A model generated the notes under the pieces. The model had not been told where the DNA came from, made no database searches, and was given only the letters and a program-made list of their open reading frames with translations. From NCBI GenBank assembly GCA_017509715.1, contig JAFWOU010000029.1, positions 1-64,000 of the forward strand: DNA of 64,000 nucleotides. The letters run 5' to 3'. Position numbers and translations under genes: made by a program. The DNA comes from Paludibacteraceae bacterium (GTDB lineage Bacteria > Bacteroidota > Bacteroidia > Bacteroidales > Paludibacteraceae). This document shows, in pieces, positions 35,861 through 45,032 of the stretch (position 1 is its first letter; each line of letters starts with the position of its first letter).

Positions 35861-38800
35861 ATGAATTTTGTAGAAATCATTACCAAACTATTTGGAAATA
35901 AGTCGCAGAAGGACATGCGTGCCATTATGCCGTACGTGGAGAAAATCAAGGCGGCTTATGAGGAAATTGACAAACTGGATAACGATAAACTGCGTGCTCG
36001 TTCGTGGGCGCTCATGGATAGGCTGCAAGCAGCCGTAGCGGACCGCAAGAACCGCATCCGGGAGCTGAAAGCCTCGATCGACGCGCTGGAGATCGACAAG
36101 CGTGAGAAAGTATACGACGAGGTAGATAAGCTGGAGAAGGAGATCAAGGAGGTCTATGAGAAGGAACTCAACGAGATCCTGCCCGAGGCTTTTGCTATTG
36201 TCAAATCCACCGCCCGCCGCTTCACGGAGAACAGCGAGGTATGCGTGACGGCGACCCAGATGGACCGCGACCTGGCGGCTGACGAGCGCTACGACTTCGT
36301 GGAGATCAAGGGCAACACGGCCGTATATAGCAACCATTGGACAGCCGGCGGCAACGAGATCACGTGGGACATGATCCACTACGACGTACAGCTGATCGGT
36401 GGTGTGGTTCTCCACCAAGGCAAAATCGCCGAGATGGCCACGGGTGAGGGTAAGACCCTGGTAGCTACGCTGCCTGTTTACCTGAACGCCTTGACCCACG
36501 AGGGTGTACACGTAGTGACCGTTAACGACTACCTGGCTAAGCGTGACTCGGAGTGGAACGGCCCGATATATATGTTCCTGGGTCTGACGGTAGACTGCAT
36601 CGACAAGTACCGCCCCAATAGCGACGAGCGTCGCCGTGCATATGCCTGCGATATCACGTTCGGAACCAACAATGAGTTCGGTTTCGACTACCTGCGTGAC
36701 AACATGGCTATCTCGCCGCTCGACCTTGTGCAGCGTGGCCACAACTACGCCATCGTGGATGAGGTGGACTCCGTGCTGATCGACGATGCCCGTACGCCGC
36801 TCATCATCTCCGGTCCGGTGCCCAAGGGCGAGGACCAGATGTTTGACGAGTACAAAGAGCGCGTAGAGCGACTGGTACGTGCCCAGCAGACGCTGACCAC
36901 CAAATTGCTCGTGGAGGCCAAGCAGAAAATGGGATCCGACGACGACAAGGAGCGTGAGGCCGGTGAGTTGGCCCTGTTCCGTGCGTTCAAGGGTATGCCG
37001 AAATCCAAGGCACTCATCAAGTACCTCTCGGAGCCCGGCATCAAGGTGCGCCTGCAGAAGACCGAGGAGTTCTACCTGCAGGAGAACGAGAAGAACATGC
37101 ATATCGCGACGGACGAACTCTACTTCGTCATCGACGAGAAGAACAAGTCGATCGAGCTCACGGACAAGGGTATCGACTATATGACCGGTTCGACCGACGA
37201 CCCCAAGTTCTTCGTGCTGCCCGACGTGGGAAGCGAGATGGCCGAACTGGAGCACGAAGCAGGCCTTACGCCCGAGCAGCGCCAGCAACGCAAAGACGAT
37301 ATCATGGCCAACTACAGCATTAAGTCCGAACGCGTACATACCGTTCACCAGCTGCTGAAAGCCTATACGCTCTTTGAGAAAGATGTGGACTACATCATCG
37401 ACGGCGACGAGGTGAAGATCGTGGACGAGCAGACCGGACGTGTGATGGAGGGACGCCGCTGGAGCGACGGACTCCACCAGGCTGTTGAGGCCAAGGAGAA
37501 CGTCAAGGTAGAGGCGGCTACCCAGACCTTTGCCACCATCACGCTGCAGAACTACTTCCGTATGTACAACAAGCTGGCCGGTATGACCGGTACGGCCGAG
37601 ACGGAGGCTGGTGAGTTCTGGAATATCTACAAACTGGACGTGGTGGTCATCCCGACCAACAAACCCATCGCCCGTAATGATATGAACGACCGCATCTACC
37701 GCACGCAACGCGAGAAATACAATGCCGTGATCGACGAGGTGGTAGAAATGGTCAACGAGGGTCGTCCGGTGCTGGTAGGTACGACGTCGGTCGAGATCAG
37801 CGAGTTGCTCAGCCGCATGCTCAACATGCGCAAGATCAAGCACAACGTGCTGAACGCCAAGCTTCACCAGCAGGAGGCGCAAGTAGTAGCCGAGGCCGGA
37901 CGCAAGGGCGTTGTAACCATTGCCACCAACATGGCCGGTCGTGGTACGGATATCAAGCTCACCCAGGAGGTGAAGGACGCTGGCGGTCTGGCTATCATCG
38001 GTACGGAGCGCCACGAATCGCGCCGTGTGGACCGTCAGCTGCGTGGACGTGCCGGACGTCAGGGTGATCCGGGTAGTTCGGTATTCTACGTCAGCCTTGA
38101 GGACGGCCTGATGCGTATGTTCGGATCGGATCGTATCGCAAGCGTCATGGACCGCATGGGCTTCGAGGAAGGTGATCGTATCGAGCACTCGATGATCAGC
38201 AACTCCATCGAGCGTGCCCAGAAGAAAGTGGAGGAGAACAACTTCGGTATACGTAAGCGACTCATCGAGTACGATGACGTCATGAACCAGCAGCGTAACG
38301 TGATCTACGCCAAGCGTCGTCACGCCCTGATGGGTGAGCGTATCGGCGTGGATATCACCAACATGATCTACGACGTGGCTGACCAGATCGTGGCCGACGC
38401 ACGCGATGCACACGACTACGAATACCTCAAGATGGAGACCAGCCGCGTCTTCGCCATGGAGGCACCATACTCGGAAGAGGAGTTCTTCGCCGAGCGTACG
38501 CAGACGCTGTCCGACCGCATGGCCGAGGCAGCTCTCGAGACCTTCAAGCGCCGCATGGAGACCTTGACGCGCGTAGCCAATCCTGTCATCCAACGTGTAT
38601 ACCAGGACAAGGGCGCGATGTTTGAGAACATCAGCGTACCTATCACCGATGGCAAACGCGTCTATAATATCTCCGTCAACCTCCGTCAGGCAGCTGAGAG
38701 CGAGTCGAAGGAATTGATCCGCGAGTTTGAGAAACGTATGTTGCTGCTCATCATTGACGATGAGTGGAAGGAGCACCTCCGCCGTCTGGACGACCTCAAG

Positions 38801-39190
38801 CAGAGCGTTCAGAACGCCAGCTACGAGCAGAAAGACCCGCTATTGATCTACAAACTCGAGTCGTTCGGTATCTTCCGCGAGATGTTGACCCAACTCAACC
38901 GCCGTACCGTAGAGATCCTGATGCGTGGCCAGATCTACCAACAGGATCCCGACCGCGTACAGCAGGCACAGCAGCAACGCCGACTCGACCTCTCGCGCTA
39001 CCGCACCCAGAAGGATGCCGTCCAGCAGGCCGCCGCACAGAGCGGACAGGCACAAGCCGCCGGTCGCGACACCCGCGATCAGCAGCGCCCGATGCCAATA
39101 CACGTCGACAAGAAACCGCGTCCTAACGACCCGTGTCCCTGCGGAAGCGGCAAGAAATACAAACAGTGCCACGGACGGATGGAAAGCTAA
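35861..39190 (+). CDS. secA: Preprotein translocase ATPase SecA
   Basis: 1109 aa, the extended length usual in Bacteroidota. The DEAD motor shows Walker A ATGEGKT near residue 193 and DEVDSVLID near 300. The second motor half has [12 protein letters not shown] and the arginine finger region [13 protein letters not shown], and the C-terminal metal-binding [14 protein letters not shown] that contacts SecB or ribosomes. It drives protein export through SecYEG. The ATG at 35861 ([15 protein letters not shown]) matches SecA N-termini; an upstream in-frame ATG lies inside the promoter. Confidence 0.97.
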   Translation: MNFVEIITKLFGNKSQKDMRAIMPYVEKIKAAYEEIDKLDNDKLRARSWALMDRLQAAVADRKNRIRELKASIDALEIDKREKVYDEVDKLEKEIKEVYEKELNEILPEAFAIVKSTARRFTENSEVCVTATQMDRDLAADERYDFVEIKGNTAVYSNHWTAGGNEITWDMIHYDVQLIGGVVLHQGKIAEMATGEGKTLVATLPVYLNALTHEGVHVVTVNDYLAKRDSEWNGPIYMFLGLTVDCIDKYRPNSDERRRAYACDITFGTNNEFGFDYLRDNMAISPLDLVQRGHNYAIVDEVDSVLIDDARTPLIISGPVPKGEDQMFDEYKERVERLVRAQQTLTTKLLVEAKQKMGSDDDKEREAGELALFRAFKGMPKSKALIKYLSEPGIKVRLQKTEEFYLQENEKNMHIATDELYFVIDEKNKSIELTDKGIDYMTGSTDDPKFFVLPDVGSEMAELEHEAGLTPEQRQQRKDDIMANYSIKSERVHTVHQLLKAYTLFEKDVDYIIDGDEVKIVDEQTGRVMEGRRWSDGLHQAVEAKENVKVEAATQTFATITLQNYFRMYNKLAGMTGTAETEAGEFWNIYKLDVVVIPTNKPIARNDMNDRIYRTQREKYNAVIDEVVEMVNEGRPVLVGTTSVEISELLSRMLNMRKIKHNVLNAKLHQQEAQVVAEAGRKGVVTIATNMAGRGTDIKLTQEVKDAGGLAIIGTERHESRRVDRQLRGRAGRQGDPGSSVFYVSLEDGLMRMFGSDRIASVMDRMGFEEGDRIEHSMISNSIERAQKKVEENNFGIRKRLIEYDDVMNQQRNVIYAKRRHALMGERIGVDITNMIYDVADQIVADARDAHDYEYLKMETSRVFAMEAPYSEEEFFAERTQTLSDRMAEAALETFKRRMETLTRVANPVIQRVYQDKGAMFENISVPITDGKRVYNISVNLRQAAESESKELIREFEKRMLLLIIDDEWKEHLRRLDDLKQSVQNASYEQKDPLLIYKLESFGIFREMLTQLNRRTVEILMRGQIYQQDPDRVQQAQQQRRLDLSRYRTQKDAVQQAAAQSGQAQAAGRDTRDQQRPMPIHVDKKPRPNDPCPCGSGKKYKQCHGRMES

Positions 39191-39221
39191 TGGCGAAAGG
39201 CTAATGGCTAAAGGTGAAAGG
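39187..39221. repeat. Heptamer array CTAATGG/CGAAAGG at the secA stop
   Basis: Five perfect 7-bp units start inside the secA stop codon and end at the base before the next gene's ATG. Confidence 0.92.
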
Positions 39222-39222
39222 T

Positions 39223-39918
39223 ATGAAGAGAATACTTCTATTTTTAGTTGCAGCCGTGCTGAGTAGTACGGCCGTGATGGCACAGGAGGTGGATTCGCTG
39301 ACAGCGGTGACGCTGCCGGCCCTCGCGCCGGAACAGATCGTAGATACGATGCCGACGGCTGCGGTGGAGGAAGTGCCATACTACCTGCAGAAACGGCATA
39401 CCCTGCAAGTCAGTGCAGGATATATCAGTCTGTTCTACTACGGCAAGATGGCCTTTATGTGGATTCCGGCTGTGGCGCAGCATGGCACCAACTGGCACTT
39501 CTTCGGCAACTACGGTCTGCAGTACTACTGCCAGATGAACCGCTGGTGTCGTATCGGTGCGAAAGCCAACTGGGAGATGGACGGCTATGTGGTGAACAAC
39601 TCCAGCAAGGCCGACGCAGTGCGGATAGGCTATACGACCAATAATACCGTCTCGCTGGTCTTCAGTACGCAGTTCACCTATCTCAACCGGCCGAAAGTGC
39701 AACTATACTCGGGTGCGGACGTAGGTGCGGGGCTGCATATCATGCACACACGCTACGACGATAAGAGTAAACCGAAAGAAGATAATTTTGCACCCCTGTT
39801 TGCCTTCAACCTGACGCCTATCGGGGTAGCCTTCGGCTCATGGCCGGTATATGGCTACATAGAGACCAACCTGGGCTATGATGCCCTGATAAAAGCCGGT
39901 CTGGGAGTGCACTTTTAG
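39223..39918 (+). CDS. Exported barrel-like protein of unknown function
   Basis: 231 aa. A signal peptide (MKRILLFLVAAVLSSTAVMA) is followed by a Thr/Pro/Val-rich linker and alternating aromatic beta strands ending in a terminal phenylalanine (GLGVHF), a typical outer-membrane barrel ending. No named family recognised. It starts at ATG 39223; an upstream GTG is within the repeat array and is unlikely. It lies 33 bp after secA but the array between them offers no visible promoter. Confidence 0.8.
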   Translation: MKRILLFLVAAVLSSTAVMAQEVDSLTAVTLPALAPEQIVDTMPTAAVEEVPYYLQKRHTLQVSAGYISLFYYGKMAFMWIPAVAQHGTNWHFFGNYGLQYYCQMNRWCRIGAKANWEMDGYVVNNSSKADAVRIGYTTNNTVSLVFSTQFTYLNRPKVQLYSGADVGAGLHIMHTRYDDKSKPKEDNFAPLFAFNLTPIGVAFGSWPVYGYIETNLGYDALIKAGLGVHF

Positions 39919-39920
39919 AA

Positions 39921-39969
39921 GCCATCAGCCGTCAGCCGTCAGCCATCAGAAATCTGAATTCTGAATGCT
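39921..39969. repeat. Seven heptamers GCCATCA to GAATGCT
   Basis: Four GCCATCA/GCCGTCA units pass without a break in phase into GAAATCT, GAATTCT and GAATGCT. Two families share one array, as at 44926-45017. Confidence 0.92.
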
Positions 39970-40550
39970 TAGGAAAGGTTTTCGCCGCAGAGGGCGACGA
40001 GTTGTTGCCAACGCAGAACGGCATCATGACCATACCGCCAGATATTGGCTTTCACTTTGCTCAGAGCCACCTCTTCACCGAGGTGGCTTTTTGAATAGAA
40101 CTTATCCGCATAGCAGATGATCTTCTCCTCGAGCGACTGCGGACAATAGTCACGTTCCGGGATAGGCAGTTCTTCGCGTTCTACCTGCTCGATCGTGATA
40201 CCCGTACCGGTATGACGTTCCGCTACCAGGGCGTGCTTCTCCAGTCCCTCACGGCGCAGCAGTTCGGCCCCCAGGTAGCCATGCTCGATGTACTTATGCG
40301 GACCCACGCAATGGATCTTAGGTGCGTCGCAGAAGATAATACCGATATCATGCAGCATGGCCGCCTCCTCGATAAACTGCCGGTCTACCAAACATTCGCC
40401 ATTCGCCCCTTCGCCATTCGTCCATTCGGGATGTGCATCCACGATGCGCAACGCACGGTCCGCCACCTGGCGGCTATGCGTCAGTAGCACATGGCGCAAC
40501 TCCGGCGAGTCGGCATAGTACTTATCGATGAGCTTAATGTAGTCGAGCAT
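39969..40550 (-). CDS. HD-domain phosphohydrolase family protein
   Basis: 193 aa. HD motif in AMLHDIGII near residue 65, preceded by a conserved histidine in VLLTHSRQVADRAL and followed by HGYLGAELL, consistent with a metal-dependent phosphohydrolase. The substrate is unknown; it could be a nucleotide or a metabolite. Residues about 41-53 (TNGEGANGEC) are encoded by CATTCGC-type repeats, a stop-free relative of the AATGGCG family. It is last in a minus-strand run with fmt and lgt. Confidence 0.85.
   Translation of the reverse strand: MLDYIKLIDKYYADSPELRHVLLTHSRQVADRALRIVDAHPEWTNGEGANGECLVDRQFIEEAAMLHDIGIIFCDAPKIHCVGPHKYIEHGYLGAELLRREGLEKHALVAERHTGTGITIEQVEREELPIPERDYCPQSLEEKIICYADKFYSKSHLGEEVALSKVKANIWRYGHDAVLRWQQLVALCGENLS
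40393..40430. repeat. In-frame CATTCGC repeats in the HD gene
   Basis: Five units of 7 or 8 bp (CATTCGC, CATTCGC, CCCTTCGC, CATTCGT, CCATTCGG). Confidence 0.8.
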
Positions 40551-40578
40551 CGGGTTAGTGGGTTAGAGGATGAGTGGA

Positions 40579-41532
40579 TTAGTGGAGGCCGTTCAGGAAG
40601 GCCTTTGCGTCCATTCTCTTTTTCCCGGGAACCTGGAGTTCTAGGATATGTACTGCGCCCTCGCGGCAAGGAACGATAATGTCCTTTCCGACTCCCGAGG
40701 CACTCGGGCTTTCGACTTTCGACTTTTGACTTTCGACTATATCAACGGCAAAAATTTTGACATTTTCAAAATTTTGTCCGTTGATCTCCAGATTTGCCCA
40801 CGCAGCAGGGTAGGGACTCAGTCCGCGAACAAAGTTCTTCACCTCGCGGGCGGTCATCTCCGGGAAACGTATCTCGCAGTTCTCCTTGAAGATCTTGGGT
40901 GCCGGCTTCAATTTCACATTCTCCGGCTGCGGGGTAGTAGGTACGGGTATGCCCTCGTTTTCGCAGCGGATGATCAGGTCCACGGTACGCAGCACCATCT
41001 GTTTGCTGAGCTCCATCAGTCGGTCATGCACCGATCCTACGTTCTCGTCCTCACCGATCGGGATGCGCTCTTGCAGCAACATATTGCCGGTATCGATCTC
41101 GTGCTTGAGCATGAAGGTGGTGAGACCGGTCTCCTTCTCGCCGTTCATCACGGCCCAGTTGATAGGCGCGGCACCGCGGTACTGCGGCAGCAACGAGCCG
41201 TGGACGTTGAATGTTCCCAGACGCGGCATGGCCCATACTACCTCCGGCAACATGCGGAAGGCGGTCACGATCTGCAGGTCGGCACGGTAACTACGAAGTT
41301 CTTCTACGAATGCCTCGTCCTTCAGTTTCTCGGGTTGCAGCACGGGTAGTCCTACCTCCAGGGCGTATTTCTTGACGTCCGAATACTGCATTTGGTGGCC
41401 GCGACCGGCAGGCTTGTCCGGCATGGTCACGACAGCTACTACGTTGTAGCCACCTTCTACCAAGGCCCTAAGACCGGCTACGGCAAACTCGGGCGTACCG
41501 AGATAAACTATTCTGATATCTTGTTTGGTCAT
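40579..41532 (-). CDS. fmt: Methionyl-tRNA formyltransferase
   Basis: 317 aa. Catalytic region HGSLLPQYRGAAPINW (about residues 105-120) with the preceding Asn, and the tRNA-binding C-terminal domain. It transfers a formyl group from 10-formyl-tetrahydrofolate to Met-tRNA for translation initiation. Residues about 266-280 in the C-terminal domain come from a heptamer array plus a perfect palindrome, giving [15 protein letters not shown]. Its ATG overlaps the end of lgt by 4 bp. Confidence 0.96.
   Translation of the reverse strand: MTKQDIRIVYLGTPEFAVAGLRALVEGGYNVVAVVTMPDKPAGRGHQMQYSDVKKYALEVGLPVLQPEKLKDEAFVEELRSYRADLQIVTAFRMLPEVVWAMPRLGTFNVHGSLLPQYRGAAPINWAVMNGEKETGLTTFMLKHEIDTGNMLLQERIPIGEDENVGSVHDRLMELSKQMVLRTVDLIIRCENEGIPVPTTPQPENVKLKPAPKIFKENCEIRFPEMTAREVKNFVRGLSPYPAAWANLEINGQNFENVKIFAVDIVESQKSKVESPSASGVGKDIIVPCREGAVHILELQVPGKKRMDAKAFLNGLH
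40694..40736. repeat. In-frame palindrome plus CTTTCGA array in fmt
   Basis: CCCGAG-gca-CTCGGG (40694-40708) is followed directly by CTTTCGA, CTTTCGA, CTTTTGA, CTTTCGA. The palindrome-then-heptamers order matches 19679-19724. Confidence 0.93.
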
Positions 41533-42482
41533 TTTGCTTTCGACTTTTGACTTTTGACTTGGGACTGGTCTCGATATTTAGGGTCTAAGGACTCCGGCTG
41601 TTTATCCACTACCGGACTCAGCGGCCGTCTATACGCGCGTATAATAAGGTATGTAGCCAACACAATGAACGGGATGCTGAGCAGCTGACCCATATTCAGC
41701 AGATGGCCGGCCTCGAAGGCCTCTTGGTCGTTCTTGATAAACTCCAAGCAGAAGCGCGTCACGAAGACGATCTCCAGGAATACGCCGAGCAGCAGACCCT
41801 CACGACGACGGGCGTCGGTGAGGTAATACATCGGCCAGGTGACAGCCATCGCCACGAGGCAGTAGATCATCTCGTAGATCTGGGTGGGGTGGCACGGTAC
41901 ATCGGTGTTCACATCGCCGCGCACGAAAATAAAGCCCCACGGCAGGTCGGTGGGACCGCCGTATATCTCGCTATTCATCAGGTTGCCCAGACGGATAAGC
42001 GTCGCCGTGATGCAGACGCCCAGGCAGAGGCGGTCGAGGATCCAGAGCCACGAGGTCTGGAACTGCGGATAACGGCTAAACACACGCCAGTTGAGCAGGA
42101 AAGCAGCTGTGATCAGACCGATCGCACCACCGTGACTACTCAGTCCGCCCTCCCAAATCTGTATCAACCGAAGCGGATGCTCGATATAGGGGTTTCGGTA
42201 GTGGATGGTCCATCCGAAGAGTTGGATGGGATCGTTTGTCAGGTGCCACTCGTAGAACCAGCAGTGACCCAGGCGCGCACCGATGATGACGCCCAGCGCC
42301 ATGTACAAAAACATCTTGTCAGCCCATTCTGCGGGACAGTTCTCGCGGCGGTACATACGTTCGTTGACGAGCCAGCAGAGGTACAGACCTACAGCCCAGA
42401 GCAGACCGTACCAGCGTATCTGCAGACCGCCAAGGTGGAACAATACGGGGTCCACATCCCAAGTTATATAATCTAATAACAT
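41529..42482 (-). CDS. lgt: Prolipoprotein diacylglyceryl transferase
   Basis: 317 aa multipass inner-membrane enzyme that adds diacylglycerol to the lipobox cysteine, first step of lipoprotein maturation. The Lgt signature lies around RLGNLMNSEIYGGPTDLPWG (about residues 160-180), with the essential Arg/His set and about seven membrane helices. The C-terminal tail (QVKSQKSKAK) is encoded by a heptamer array, so it extends past the conserved protein end. The stop overlaps the fmt start. Confidence 0.96.
   Translation of the reverse strand: MLLDYITWDVDPVLFHLGGLQIRWYGLLWAVGLYLCWLVNERMYRRENCPAEWADKMFLYMALGVIIGARLGHCWFYEWHLTNDPIQLFGWTIHYRNPYIEHPLRLIQIWEGGLSSHGGAIGLITAAFLLNWRVFSRYPQFQTSWLWILDRLCLGVCITATLIRLGNLMNSEIYGGPTDLPWGFIFVRGDVNTDVPCHPTQIYEMIYCLVAMAVTWPMYYLTDARRREGLLLGVFLEIVFVTRFCLEFIKNDQEAFEAGHLLNMGQLLSIPFIVLATYLIIRAYRRPLSPVVDKQPESLDPKYRDQSQVKSQKSKAK
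41537..41564. repeat. CTTTCGA-family array at the lgt end
   Basis: CTTTCGA, CTTTTGA, CTTTTGA, CTTGGGA, encoding the C-terminal residues of Lgt. Confidence 0.9.
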
Positions 42483-42485
42483 ACT

Positions 42486-42520
42486 TTAGCCTTTCGCCAT
42501 TAGCCTTTCGCCATTACTTT
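42486..42520. repeat. Heptamer array TTTAGCC/TTTCGCC between nadK and lgt
   Basis: Five perfect 7-bp units from just before the lgt ATG to the nadK stop. On the other strand this is the GGCTAAT/GGCGAAA family of 39187. Confidence 0.92.
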
Positions 42521-43392
42521 CCCCAATTCAGTTTTGTGCGCAGCGAGCCTAAGAAACTGTTCTCACCGATCTGCACCAGTTTGACCGTATAGGGTGCGCG
42601 TTCGATATGTAGCTGCACCTCGTCGCTGAGTATCTGGCTGCGGCCGTCCACGGAGATCATGTAGTTGCCGTAACGTCCCTGCACCTTGAGGTCGATCTTC
42701 CAGTCCTCTGGGATAACCAGCGGACGAACGGTGAGGCTGTGGGTCGCGATAGGCGAGAGCACCATGACCTTGGATTGCGGCACGATGAGCGGACCGCCGA
42801 TCGAGAGGTTGTAGGCCGTACTGCCCGTAGGCGTAGCAATCACGAGTCCGTCGGCATGGTAACGGTGGAGCAGCTGACCATTCACTGTTGCCTCGATCGA
42901 GATCATGCTGCTGAAACCCTGCTTGAGGATCGATACCTCGTTGAGGGCAAAGGGTGCCATGATGAGGTTGTCCTTGTTGCAGCTGACGCGCAGCAGCGAG
43001 CGTTGCTCGATAGTATACTGTCCGTCGATGAGTTGGCGCATGATAGAGTCCACGTCGCGGGTCTGTACGTCGGCCAGGAAACCCAGGTGGCCGCAGTTGA
43101 TACCCAAAATGGGTATGTTGCGGTCGCCGATGATCGAGGCCGTGGTCAGGAACGTACCGTCGCCACCTACCGAAACGGCAAAGTCGATGAGTTCGGTCTC
43201 ATCCGTGTTTTCGGTCGCATCCGTGTTTTCGGTCGCATCCGGGAAAGCCGGCAGGTCGCGGATATTGAGTTCCTGACGCAACTCTTGCGACAGTAAGACC
43301 TTGACATCGTGGCGTTTCATGAACTCCAGGATGTGCGAAACTTCGGTCATCGTCTCGCTCTTCATCGTATTTCCAAACAGTGCAATAGTCAT
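42514..43392 (-). CDS. nadK: NAD kinase
   Basis: 292 aa. ATP-NAD kinase motifs GGDGTFL (about residues 75-81), GHLGFLA and PTGSTAYNLSIGGP. It phosphorylates NAD to NADP. Residues about 50-67 are encoded by three direct 18-bp repeats giving DATENT twice, in the variable loop just before GGDG. It is divergent from pdxJ, with overlapping promoters. Confidence 0.96.
   Translation of the reverse strand: MTIALFGNTMKSETMTEVSHILEFMKRHDVKVLLSQELRQELNIRDLPAFPDATENTDATENTDETELIDFAVSVGGDGTFLTTASIIGDRNIPILGINCGHLGFLADVQTRDVDSIMRQLIDGQYTIEQRSLLRVSCNKDNLIMAPFALNEVSILKQGFSSMISIEATVNGQLLHRYHADGLVIATPTGSTAYNLSIGGPLIVPQSKVMVLSPIATHSLTVRPLVIPEDWKIDLKVQGRYGNYMISVDGRSQILSDEVQLHIERAPYTVKLVQIGENSFLGSLRTKLNWGK
43192..43245. 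repeat. In-frame triple 18-bp direct repeat in nadK
   Basis: Three adjacent 18-bp units starting TTCGGTCGCATCC or TTCGGTCTCATCC, with only a few differences. The period is a multiple of three. Confidence 0.93.
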
Positions 43393-43424
43393 AAGGCCAT
43401 ATTACGCTAAATTAAATTCGGGTG

Positions 43425-43454
43425 CAAAAGTACAAAAAAATTTGCACATATCAA
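43425..43454 (-). promoter_or_regulatory. nadK: Promoter for nadK
   Basis: Minus strand TTG (43454-43452), 19 bp, TACTTTTG (43432-43425). Overlaps the pdxJ promoter. Confidence 0.75.
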
Positions 43455-43472
43455 AATATTTTTGTAATTTTG
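43442..43472 (+). promoter_or_regulatory. pdxJ: Promoter for pdxJ
   Basis: TTG (43442-43444), 20 bp, TAATTTTG (43465-43472). The two -33 elements form TTG-cacatat-CAA. Confidence 0.85.
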
Positions 43473-43493
43473 CAGCGTAAAATCAATCTTGCT

Positions 43494-44213
43494 ATGACGA
43501 AGCTTAGCGTAAACATCAACAAGGTGGCTACTTTGCGCAATTCGCGCGGAGGTAAAATGCCCGACGTAGAATTGTTTGCACAGAACTGTGAAAAGTTTGG
43601 TGCACAGGGTATTACGGTGCATCCGCGTCCGGATGAGCGCCATATTCGCAAGGAGGACGTGTATGAACTCAAGCGCCTGGTACGTACCGAGTTCAACATC
43701 GAGGGAAATCCTACGGAGGAGTTCCTGGCGCTGGTAGCCGATGTGCGTCCTACGCAGGTGACCCTGGTGCCGGACGATCCGAACCAGCTCACCAGCAATC
43801 ACGGCTGGAACGTGAAGCGTCACCTGAACGAACTGAAGGGCATCGTCAACCAGCTCCATTCGTTGCGCATCCGCGTAAGTATCTTCGTAGATCCGGATGC
43901 CGAGACGATCGAGTATGCCAAGAAGACGGGTGCCGACCGCGTAGAGCTCTATACGGGTCCGTATGCCGATATGCACGAGCGTGACCCCAAGCGCGCGATC
44001 GATATGTATCGTGCGGCGGCCGAGAAAGCGCATGAGCTGGGTCTGGGTATGAATGCCGGTCACGACCTGAACCGTGATAACCTGGGCGACTTCGTCCGTG
44101 CCTTCCCCTGGACGGCCGAGGTGAGCATCGGTCATGCACTCATCTCCGACGCGCTCTACTTAGGTATCGAGGAGACGATCAAGCAGTACCGCGCCCTGCT
44201 CGGAAATCTCTAA
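43494..44213 (+). CDS. pdxJ: Pyridoxine 5'-phosphate synthase
   Basis: 239 aa TIM-barrel enzyme, standard length. [20 protein letters not shown] start, HPRPDERHI phosphate and substrate residues, EGNPTEEF, and [11 protein letters not shown] are all typical of PdxJ. It condenses 1-deoxyxylulose 5-phosphate with 3-amino-2-oxopropyl phosphate in vitamin B6 synthesis. It is followed by exbB-exbD-tonB, a common order in Bacteroidota. Confidence 0.96.
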   Translation: MTKLSVNINKVATLRNSRGGKMPDVELFAQNCEKFGAQGITVHPRPDERHIRKEDVYELKRLVRTEFNIEGNPTEEFLALVADVRPTQVTLVPDDPNQLTSNHGWNVKRHLNELKGIVNQLHSLRIRVSIFVDPDAETIEYAKKTGADRVELYTGPYADMHERDPKRAIDMYRAAAEKAHELGLGMNAGHDLNRDNLGDFVRAFPWTAEVSIGHALISDALYLGIEETIKQYRALLGNL

Positions 44214-44237
44214 TCACTAATCGCTAATCACTAATCG
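44210..44237. repeat. Heptamer array CTAATCA/CTAATCG at the pdxJ stop
   Basis: Four perfect alternating units starting one base before the pdxJ TAA. Each unit carries TAA, so the array closes all three frames. Confidence 0.93.
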
Positions 44238-44244
44238 AAAAAAT

Positions 44245-44910
44245 ATGTTATTTCAAATTCAGGCGGTGACCGACACCGTAACGACCAAGACAATTAGTTT
44301 GTGGGAAATGGCCCAACTGGGCGGATGGATCATGGTGATCCTGGCCCTGTTGCTGCTGGGCGCAGTATATATCTTTATCGAGCGCATCGTAGTGCTCAAG
44401 GCCGCCATGAAGGAGGATCAAACCTTCATGAACAAGATTCGCGACTATATCCACGAGGGTAAGATCGAGTCGGCGCAGAAGCTCTGCAACCAGACCGACA
44501 CGCCTTCTGCACGTATGATCGAAAAGGGTATTACGCGTATCGGACGTCCGATGCAGGATGTACAGGTGGCGATTGAGAACGTGGGCAACCTGGAGGTCAG
44601 CAAACTAGAGAAAGGCCTCGTGCTGATGGCTACCATCGCTGCAGGCGCCCCGATGCTGGGCTTCCTGGGAACGGTGCTGGGTATGGTACAGACCTTCTTC
44701 GAGATGGCCAACAAGGCCGGCGGAGCCATCGATATGGAGATGCTCTCCACCGGTATGTACCAGGCTATGGTGACCACCATCGGCGGTCTGATAGTAGGTA
44801 TCATCGCCATGTTTGCCTACAACCTGCTGGTATCGCGTATTGACAAGGTGGTACGCCGCCTGGAGGGTCGTACGCTGGAGTTTATGGACCTCATGAATGA
44901 GCCGGTATAA
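44245..44910 (+). CDS. MotA/TolQ/ExbB proton channel family protein
   Basis: 221 aa with three membrane helices (about residues 25-45, 120-145, 165-190) and the TolQ/ExbB signature APMLGFLGTVLGMVQTF. With ExbD and TonB it uses the proton gradient to power outer-membrane transporters or envelope upkeep. The next two genes supply the partners. ExbB is more likely than TolQ because a TonB-like gene follows. Confidence 0.92.
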   Translation: MLFQIQAVTDTVTTKTISLWEMAQLGGWIMVILALLLLGAVYIFIERIVVLKAAMKEDQTFMNKIRDYIHEGKIESAQKLCNQTDTPSARMIEKGITRIGRPMQDVQVAIENVGNLEVSKLEKGLVLMATIAAGAPMLGFLGTVLGMVQTFFEMANKAGGAIDMEMLSTGMYQAMVTTIGGLIVGIIAMFAYNLLVSRIDKVVRRLEGRTLEFMDLMNEPV

Positions 44911-45017
44911 TGGCGAATGTTTAAAGGCCATCAGCCAGGTCAGACCTGCATCAGCCGTCAGGTGCTTCCGAGCACTCCGAAAAAGAGCCGAATGCTGAAT
45001 GCTGAATGCTGAAAGCC
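44911..45017. repeat. Composite repeat element between exbB and exbD
   Basis: In order: AATGGCG-like remnants, CATCAGC units, the perfect palindrome CAGGTC-A-GACCTG (44936-44948), more CATCAGC units, a second palindrome GTGCT-TCCG-AGCAC (44962-44975), and four GAATGCT heptamers (44990-45017). It joins elements found separately elsewhere in the window. Confidence 0.93.
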
Positions 45018-45032
45018 CAAATTGAAATTATT

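Noticed and set aside
35888..38776. 962-codon open frame antisense to secA
   Set aside because: It mirrors the codon bias of secA on the other strand, has no recognisable domain and no promoter of its own. Many shorter antisense frames in GC-rich genes here share the same cause.
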